From contig JABXJT010000070.1 of NCBI GenBank assembly GCA_013375455.1, forward strand, positions 1-25,615: a DNA stretch of 25,615 nucleotides, written 5' to 3'. The position numbers and the translations under genes were made by a program. Positions 23,521-25,615 of this stretch are shown in pieces. The notes below the pieces were generated by a model. That model saw nothing but the letters and a program-made list of their open reading frames with translations, ran no database searches and was not told the DNA's origin. This DNA comes from Candidatus Helarchaeota archaeon. Its GTDB lineage: Archaea > Asgardarchaeota > Lokiarchaeia > Helarchaeales > HEL-GB-A. The number at the start of each line of letters is the position of its first letter. The stretch's first letter is position 1.

Positions 23521-25615
23521 ATGAAAATATTAGACAATAAAATAATTAAAGATAAGTATGACGTAATTGTAATAGGAGCAGGTAACGGGGGTTTAACTGC
23601 GGCGGCTATGCTTGCGAATAGAGGCGTTGATGTGTTAGTAATTGAACAACATTATATTCCCGGGGGTTGCGTAACCGCGCTACGACGCCAAGATTGCACC
23701 TGTGATATAGGCGCTGCAATTCTGATTGGCTTTACACCAGATGGTTGTTATAATCCCCACCATTACATTCATAACGAATTGGAGGAACCTATAGATATGG
23801 TTCTGCATGATTCGACGTTCTGTATGGAATGGGGTAAAGGGAAGAGAGTTATCTTTTGGAAAGATGTCGATAAGTTCATTGCTGACTTGACGAAGGCTTT
23901 TCCAAGCAAAAAGGAGGAATTAAAAGCCTATTATGATTACATGTTTAAACTTCACAAGGCTATAGCCAGCGCACGACTGCCTTATGGGGTAACAGAACTT
24001 CGTATTAGGGATGCAATTAAAGTGTTCTTTAAGCATCCAATAAGCATCTTAAAAGTATTTCGTTTGTTAAACAAACCTGGAACAGAGGTCTATAATAAAT
24101 ATTTGAAGGAGGACCATGAACTCCTCAAATTTTTTGATATCTGTATGGGCTTATTTACAACTACACGTTTAGACGAGACACCTGCGGTACTCAGTACGAT
24201 AATGTTTGCGGATATGCACAAGGGTGGCGCTTGTTATCCAGTTGGGTCCCCTCAAATGCTCCCTAATAAACTCGAAAGAGCATTAGAACGACTTGGCGGG
24301 CACATCATTCAACGAAAATCCGTTGAAGAAATCCTCTTCAAACCCGATAAGAAGACCGCGTATGGAGTTCGCCTTTCCGATGGGACTGTAATTAAGGCAG
24401 ACTATATCGTTTCTAATTCAGACGCTTATAGTCTATATGGTACACTTATAAAACCTGAATATATCGACCCGGAAAAGATGGAAACAATCCATAACATGAT
24501 ACCAACAACTAGTACCGTGATTCTTTACGTGGGTGTGGATAAGGAAGTAATACCTGAAGATGCTAAAAATATTGAATTCTATATAAAGGATAAAGAGAAT
24601 TTCTACAACAATTGTTACGCTTTCATACCAAGTCTCGATGATCCATCAATCTGTCCTCCTGATATGCACTCGATGACTATTCTTCATCCTGCACATGATG
24701 TAGAATGGCCTAGACCCTCCGATCCCTTCTACCAGAGCGATGATTACGTGGGATTAAAAGAAAAAATAGCAGACAGGATACTCACTAACGTGGAGGAATG
24801 GATTCCCAATCTTAAGAAGCATATTCGATTTATGGAAATTGCTACACCGGGTACTCTCGAGCGATTTACCCGAAAGTATAAGGGACATGTTGGCGGACCC
24901 GCCCAAATATTGGGACAACACTTTTATAAGAGACCCAAAACCCGAACCGAGTTTAAAAATATATACATGTGTGGTGATAGCACAGCTATGGGCGAGGGTG
25001 TTATTACAACGGCCGCTTCGGGTGTAAGTGCGGCCAACGCAGTTCTTAAAGACGGTAAATTTGGCAAGCAGTATGGTCCGAAAAAATTTAAGAAAAATGT
25101 AATTAATTATTTTCCGATAGGGCCTCAAAGAATACCTTTACCCTCTGATGAAGAAGCACTAATGGAAAAAACGGCCCAACGATTAGCGATGCAATGCCAA
25201 TGGTGTGAGGAAAGGGACGAAAGGGGTAAATGTCTGAAGGGTTGTCCGGCGGGAATTGATGTATTAAACTTTATTCGACGTATTGAATCTGGAAATTACA
25301 ACGGTGCTGCAAGATTCATAAGAGAAATGAATCCTTTGGGTGAGATTTGTGGTGCAATTTGTCCTGCAGAAGAGTTATGTGAAAAAGAATGTTACAAATT
25401 AGAATATGACAAGGATAAAAAGCCGGTTCAAATTAAAAGACTGCAAAAATGGGTATGCGAGAAAGCAGGAGAAGAGGGCTGGGAAACTTATGTTCCTGAA
25501 CCAAATGGCTATAAGGTTGCTGTTGTTGGAGCAGGTCCTGGAGGTTTATCCTGTGCTTATTTCCTTGCACGACTTGGGTACAGTGTTGATATTTTCGAAA
25601 AAGAAAACGAGCTGG
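23521..25615 (+). CDS. CrtI-like flavoprotein fused to GltD-like oxidoreductase (copy 2, cut by window end)
   Basis: A paralogue of the protein at 20481-23408, transcribed away from it across 112 bp. The frame is open from the ATG at 23521 to the window edge (698 residues seen), so the end is missing. It has the N-terminal FAD motif (YDVIVIGAGNGGLTAAA), YIPGGCVTALRR, YPVGSPQMLPNKL, IYMCGDSTAMGEGVITTAASG, the Fe-S region (CQWCEERDERGKCLKGCPAGID; CGAICPAEELCEKEC) and the start of the second dinucleotide domain (VAVVGAGPGGLSCAYFLA). The first Fe-S cysteine group differs from copy 1 (C-x2-C-x8-C-x3-C instead of C-x3-C-x2-C-x4-C-x3-C). Upstream is a weak GAGTGA. The two copies may act on different substrates or as a heteromer. 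Confidence 0.88.
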   Translation, partial: MKILDNKIIKDKYDVIVIGAGNGGLTAAAMLANRGVDVLVIEQHYIPGGCVTALRRQDCTCDIGAAILIGFTPDGCYNPHHYIHNELEEPIDMVLHDSTFCMEWGKGKRVIFWKDVDKFIADLTKAFPSKKEELKAYYDYMFKLHKAIASARLPYGVTELRIRDAIKVFFKHPISILKVFRLLNKPGTEVYNKYLKEDHELLKFFDICMGLFTTTRLDETPAVLSTIMFADMHKGGACYPVGSPQMLPNKLERALERLGGHIIQRKSVEEILFKPDKKTAYGVRLSDGTVIKADYIVSNSDAYSLYGTLIKPEYIDPEKMETIHNMIPTTSTVILYVGVDKEVIPEDAKNIEFYIKDKENFYNNCYAFIPSLDDPSICPPDMHSMTILHPAHDVEWPRPSDPFYQSDDYVGLKEKIADRILTNVEEWIPNLKKHIRFMEIATPGTLERFTRKYKGHVGGPAQILGQHFYKRPKTRTEFKNIYMCGDSTAMGEGVITTAASGVSAANAVLKDGKFGKQYGPKKFKKNVINYFPIGPQRIPLPSDEEALMEKTAQRLAMQCQWCEERDERGKCLKGCPAGIDVLNFIRRIESGNYNGAARFIREMNPLGEICGAICPAEELCEKECYKLEYDKDKKPVQIKRLQKWVCEKAGEEGWETYVPEPNGYKVAVVGAGPGGLSCAYFLARLGYSVDIFEKENEL

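Noticed and set aside
24754..25128. Minus-strand frame of 124 codons opposite the second CrtI-GltD fusion
   Set aside because: The plus-strand frame is continuous and aligns along its length with the paralogue, so this is a shadow.
1..25615. Insertion sequences, CRISPR arrays, tRNA or rRNA genes
   Set aside because: I saw no transposase motif, no regularly spaced repeats and no tRNA-like T-loop/acceptor pattern when reading through; a dedicated tRNA and repeat scan was not possible.

Overview
The window looks like archaeal chromosome, most likely from an anaerobic Asgard (Lokiarchaeia-like) lineage. This is inferred from the protein families and promoters; no marker gene is present. Several genes have a TATA-like box about 22-28 nt before the start codon, which suggests leaderless transcripts. 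Others have strong GGAGG or GGTGA ribosome binding sites. Roadblock/longin-like small domains joined to winged helices, many clostridial-type Fe-S proteins, acyl-CoA enzymes and a bacterioruberin/lycopene-cyclase-type membrane protein all fit that placement. No tRNA, rRNA, CRISPR array or transposon was seen, and no gap between genes exceeds 300 bases.

Left part (1-6706): a small HEAT-like protein, a cysteine-rich dicluster ferredoxin followed by a separate winged-helix protein, a crotonase-family enzyme, a four-helix membrane protein, and a convergent DUF362 protein with a cysteine-bearing C-terminal extension. Then come a longin-like small protein and two tandem paralogues that join a roadblock-like domain to a C-terminal winged helix.

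Middle part (6707-13152): a 261-bp divergent control region carries three copies of a 15-bp dyad (TTGnGA-N3-TCGCAA), spaced 31 and 64 bp apart. It lies between one roadblock/winged-helix gene and an unrecognised 384-residue protein. Next are a small ferredoxin, a homocitrate/isopropylmalate-synthase-like enzyme, an AMP-forming acyl-CoA synthetase, and a winged-helix/Fe-S protein related to the ferredoxin at 429.

Right part (13221-25615): a redox and lipid-type cluster. It holds a lycopene-cyclase-like membrane protein, a phytoene-desaturase-like flavoprotein, and a compact four-gene run (VAO-type FAD oxidase, SCP2-like lipid carrier, second VAO-type FAD oxidase, and a CCG-domain Fe-S subunit of GlcF/HdrD type). 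Beside these is a divergent pair of very large paralogous fusions (CrtI-like flavoprotein plus GltD-like Fe-S/NAD(P)H oxidoreductase), the second cut by the window edge. Together they suggest an undescribed soluble machinery that moves electrons between NAD(P)H, flavins and Fe-S centres and a hydrophobic, perhaps isoprenoid, substrate carried by the SCP2 protein. The substrate and direction are not visible from sequence.
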